Of a stretch of DNA of 64,000 nt, positions 60,016 to 64,000 are shown piece by piece. The DNA is taken from NCBI GenBank assembly GCA_029931535.1, contig JAQPZY010001581.1:2696001-2760000 (forward strand). The letters run 5' to 3'. Made by a program: the position numbers and the translations under genes. Source of the stretch: Margaritifera margaritifera (lineage: Eukaryota; Mollusca; Bivalvia; Unionida; Margaritiferidae). How positions within the stretch are numbered: position 1 is the first letter of the stretch; every line of letters starts with the position of its first letter. The notes under the pieces were generated by a model. That model did no database searches and had not been told where the DNA came from. It saw nothing but the letters and a program-made list of their open reading frames with translations.

Positions 60016-61835
60016 AAATCGCGCATATTTTCTAAGACGGTAAAATATGTGCGAATGGAACATTTTAATTAAAGCCACAACAAACCGTTGACACCGCCAC
60101 TGCTGTTGCCGCCACCGTCGGAAAACTGATGGCTAAACATGTTGATGAAAAGTAAATTATTCTTATTTACTTTTCGGGCTTTCCGCATTTGATAATGCAG
60201 GTTACGAATTCATCTTGTTTATATAGATAAAATTTGATGCAATTTACCAACAACCCCTGGCCTGCACCACCATATTACTTTCGAACAAATAGAACAAAAT
60301 TGGAGTGAACACGATGTGATGCTTACGCTGAATTATGTCTTATACTTTGTGAACCATGTTGCTCTGCTCATGTGAGTGTGTACAAAATAACACTCAATTA
60401 ACCAGATTTAGTAGTTAAAAATAAATAAAGACTTGTTTTATAGTCTTTAAGTCCTCTAATTTGGGGAGATTAGTGATTTATCGGCTAAGAAGATAATTGT
60501 TGTATTTTTCGGTCTAGCAATAACAGTAAATAAAACTCCCATTTCAATAGTAACCTCTGTTCATTGTCGTAATTTGCATCTTGTATTCCCATTCCTGGTT
60601 TCAGTAAAATTATAAAGTCCGTTTTGCGAAATGTTATGATCCTTTATTATCATCTTGTTTATTCTCGTTCCTGCTTAAATTCGTATAATATCGCAATTCT
60701 CCTATTTGTCTATCTTTTCTTACATTCATTTATTGCTCCTTCGTTTCGTTTGTTCATTCTTTCTTTGATTTTATTCTTATGTGTATTCTTTTATTACCAA
60801 ATTATATGCACGTACTTAGATTAATTAATAGCAATCTCAGTAATACTTATTTAGAAGAAACAAATCGTCAGAAAAATCTTAAGGCACATAGGTTTCATTA
60901 AAGAGATACAGCCGTGGTGGAGGAATTCTTGGAGATTATTTTAATGTTATTGAGCGAGCAAAAAAATACGCGAGATTTAAAACTTTTCATGCATTAACTT
61001 TTTCAGATATTAAAAAGATTGTATGTGTCAAAACTGGCACGAAAAGGTAAATCAGTCAACAAAATATATGTATTATAAAGAATACAATTCGTTGAGAAAT
61101 ATCTATGCAGAGGATTACCTTTTGATATTCCTCTGGACTTTTCTATATTTAGATGTTCTAGCCATTAACTTAATATTGAGGCAGGTAAATATGAAGGTGA
61201 CATTGCTTCAGAGAGTGTTTTTGTTCCAGAAATAATTTACTATTAGTTCATGACGAACACTAGGCATTTAGTTTTTTAAATTTTACCAAGATATTAGTGA
61301 AAAAATATTATGATAAACGTTGGTGTACCCGTCCATCTTTAGAAAAATTCTATAGCTTGATTTCATTTCATTTCAGAGTCCACAGTTTATATACCATTTA
61401 TTAGCTAAACAAAAACCTGTACTTGATGTCTAACAGTTATACCATAAGAAGTGCATTGCGCTCCAATATAGTGACCTTTTTTTATATGTATTATAGAACA
61501 GTAGCATTAATTACTGAAATAAGGAATACAGATTTACTTCGATTTCCACTTGTAGGGAGATGACATTGTAACCATACTTTCAGTTGTATAAACAGAGTGA
61601 ATTTCTATTAGGCTGTACAGTAATTTCGCCCCGGGAACATCGTCTTCAGTTAACTCTACATATTGAAACTTAGCCGCCATGTTACAAAGTTTGTCCATAG
61701 GGATTTAAGAAACTGGTCGCGCGGGTTATTTTTAGGTATGAGGTCAATACGCGTTGCGTCACATCAGCCAAATTCGTAATCTGTCCTATTGATACATAGA
61801 CAAGGAAGCATATTAAAGAGGAACAAAAAAATTAG
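60016..61835. other. Stretch without a gene
   Basis: AT-rich sequence. The open frames at 60624 and 61023 are short, hydrophobic and without recognisable content or clear splice sites. Confidence 0.45.
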
Positions 61836-61837
61836 CT

Positions 61838-61898
61838 GGACAGATATAAAGGGAAGGGGAAGAGAACTGATAGTCTTTTACCTGATCTTTGAAAATGG

Positions 61899-61948
<50 letters not shown>
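61838..61948. repeat. Module ending in (CT)n, copy 1
   Basis: 'aagggaaggggaagagaact', 'gatagtcttttacctgatct' and 'ttgaaaat' precede about 22 CT repeats. It matches copy 2 at 62225. Confidence 0.75.
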
Positions 61949-62224
61949 GCAAATGGAAATTCTATTTGTAAGAGGCCTAAGCTTTCATGTAACGTAATTC
62001 AAATTACAAAGTGGCAAATGATTACTTGCAAAACGAATTAGAAAAATTAGTAACAAGAACGAGATAATAATACTGGCAAGAAAGCATTATGACATTTTTT
62101 TAATTAAAAAAAAAAGATAATAATTATGATGAAAAGTAAATAATTCTTTCTTTCTTCTGGGGCTTTCAGCAATAGATTGACACTTAGAAAAGGAATAATA
62201 TAAAAAATGAAAACAAAAATTACA

Positions 62225-62290
62225 TGAAAGGATAAAAGGGAAGGGGATTTTGCAAAGAGGAGAACTGGTAGTGTTTACCTAATCTGTGAA

Positions 62291-62334
<44 letters not shown>
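62225..62334. repeat. Module ending in (CT)n, copy 2
   Basis: 'aaagggaaggggattttgca', 'gagaactggtagtgtttacc' and 'taatctgtgaaaatt' precede about 20 CT repeats. The shared flank shows that the microsatellite came with a dispersed or duplicated element and did not arise twice. Confidence 0.75.
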
Positions 62335-62336
<2 letters not shown>

Positions 62337-62884
62337 CTAGAGTGTCTTTTGTACACAACGTCTTGTATAACTCAGTCATGTGCAAAGCTTCGCTCCAGCA
62401 GTTCCAGTCATCATATCGATTCATTAGCACGCAGACTATCCGAATAATCCGTCAATGTTCATCTATGCGTTGCCTACATTTCAAAATAAATGGTAAGTCA
62501 CCCTTTGTTTTTTGCTATGTTTGTTATCCCCTGTATTTCATTTGGATTAAACGTATTAAAAATTTGCACCTCGCTGGCCAAAGTGGCGCATCCTTCAACA
62601 TAAGACGCTAAGCTCGAAAAACCCACTACAGTATCTGATGTTGTGACATATGCATTATGACGTAATTTTATGTTGCGCATAAACAATAATGTGATTTATT
62701 TTATGCTAGTCAGTGAATTAATGGATTTTCCGAGTGAAATAATTGTGATATTTCACTACAGTAAAAAAAAAATATGATATTGGTTTCCCCCCAGTGAAAA
62801 AAATATCTTATTTTTTTCACTTGCCGTCAATAGACATTGATAACATTATAAGTAAGAATTTCAAACCTCTTGTAAGACACTAGT

Positions 62885-62958
62885 GTGGTGTAAAGGTAAA
62901 GATGGCCGCTTCGCATCCAGGCGAACCGGATTCAAAGCTAGCGATGGGCATTTTTGCT
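62885..62958 (+). mobile_element. Degenerate tRNA-like sequence, probable SINE head
   Basis: 'gtgtggtgtaaaggtaaaga' contains an A box-like TGGTGTAAAGG. 'aaccggattcaaagct', about 40 nt later, resembles a decayed B box. A GTT/T-rich tail follows at 62956-62995. It cannot fold into a good modern tRNA by eye. Confidence 0.4.
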
Positions 62959-62995
62959 GTTGTTGTTGTTGTTTTGTTTTTTTTTTCATTTTCTT

Positions 62996-64000
62996 TTTAT
63001 CTGCTGTTTTGCCTTGAATTGGGAAGGAGCACTATGTAACTACTGATATTTTATGTGCAAATATACACAAAACAGAGCAGAACATAAACGGTAAACTGCT
63101 GACATTATCGCGCGGGATACAGTAAGAAATCAGCTACTTCAGCATGTTATACAAATTGCTAGACAATACGCTTGAGCATAAAATGAAAAGAATATTTGCT
63201 CCTCTCTTTATCTTTAACTCGTGCAATAATTTTGCACCTATGTAGGTCTATATATCACTCTTCTCTACTTTAACTGTTGTAAATTTTATAGTCGTATAGC
63301 ACAGTCCCAGAATCGTGGGACTTCTATACAGATATTAGGAAGTTACGGACGCTCATATTTACCCTTTACCTTTTAAGCTCATACTAAGACAATAGATCTT
63401 AAAATGTTACTTTTAGTGATTAATATTCATCACCGGTTACTGCCAGAGCTCTGCAGGGGTAAATTGTATGGCCACTAACCTTCTCTTGGTATCGGAACAT
63501 AATCATCTAATATTTAAACAGCTAGTCAAGTTTTAAGTCTAACGAAATTTTGAACTTGATACAACAACAATGCTTTGAGTATTATTACCTGAAAATGAAA
63601 CTTGTACAAATTGGCACTGCGCAAAAGAAAACGCTGTTTACAGGATATTCTGAGTTTTGCTGTAACGGCAAGCATTAATGTAGTACAACTGTACGCATGA
63701 AAAAAGTTTTTGGGTAACTATCGACGACACTCTCTGGGAATAAACAAGAAAATCAATTCTGAATGTTGCAAATATCGATTAAATTTGTACAGCTCAAAAG
63801 AATCAAGCATTGTCTGCGCCACAAGAAACAATGACTCTTTTGCGACTCATGTTAATTGTATCCATTTTAATTATTGCCGTAGTGTTTGGAGACATTGCTC
63901 ATCTTATCTCTCATAATAAATTTATACTGCAAGCGTACAAACGAATGTGGCTAGAACACATTTAGATAATGCATATTTAACTTCCAGTGCAGCTGTTGAT
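62996..64000. other. Stretch without a gene
   Basis: No exons, TE protein fragments or tandem repeats are recognised up to the window edge. Confidence 0.45.

Noticed and set aside
60624..61235. Hydrophobic frames as a possible signal-peptide exon
   Set aside because: They are on the plus strand, opposite to the LAMP-like gene, AT-rich in composition and without a donor of suitable phase.

Overview
The window is eukaryotic, AT-rich animal DNA with large introns and dense repeats. DIRS-type tyrosine-recombinase retrotransposons, a Penelope-like element, a LINE with an SGNH-type ORF1, a tRNA-derived SINE, palindromic MITE-like elements and many minisatellites together suggest a marine invertebrate. 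A bivalve or other mollusc is my best guess; this is inferred from repeat content and not proven. No bacterial operons, rRNA or intact tRNA genes are visible. Most long ORFs are translations of microsatellites or minisatellites.

Two host gene fragments are supported. (1) A LAMP-family (lysosome-associated membrane glycoprotein) gene lies on the minus strand. Five consecutive exons can be read at 37594-37727, 36743-36877, 26788-26881, 20450-20623 and 15217-15386. All splice phases agree. They encode one LAMP luminal domain with the four expected cysteines, a transmembrane helix and a short tyrosine-containing cytosolic tail. A possible further 5' exon is at 49286-49346; no signal-peptide exon was found. 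(2) Two plus-strand exons at 4374-4490 and 5987-6142 have compatible phase 0 boundaries and belong to a gene I cannot name.

Layout: 1-1.9 kb, 3' half of a decayed DIRS element. 1.9-6.7 kb, tandem repeats around the unknown gene's exons. 6.7-15 kb, intergenic repeats, three palindromic elements and a TIR element. 15.2-37.7 kb, the LAMP gene; its introns hold a 34-bp array (about 20 copies), a 56-bp satellite (49 copies), a 31-bp array (about 35 copies) and a 53-bp array (11 copies). 38-41.3 kb, a second decayed DIRS-superfamily element (gag, RT-RNase H, YR). 41.7-47 kb, SINEs, a palindromic element and a TIR element. 50.2-51.3 kb, a Penelope-like relic. 52.7-57.5 kb, an almost full-length decayed LINE on the minus strand. 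58-64 kb, further repeats and otherwise featureless DNA.

No complete new biological system is visible. The most noteworthy items are the palindromic foldback family at seven loci, the satellite-filled LAMP introns (including a splice donor that runs straight into a microsatellite, and a higher-order repeat), an inverted-repeat unit containing a cysteine-rich ORF next to a LAMP exon, and two distinct tyrosine-recombinase retroelements.
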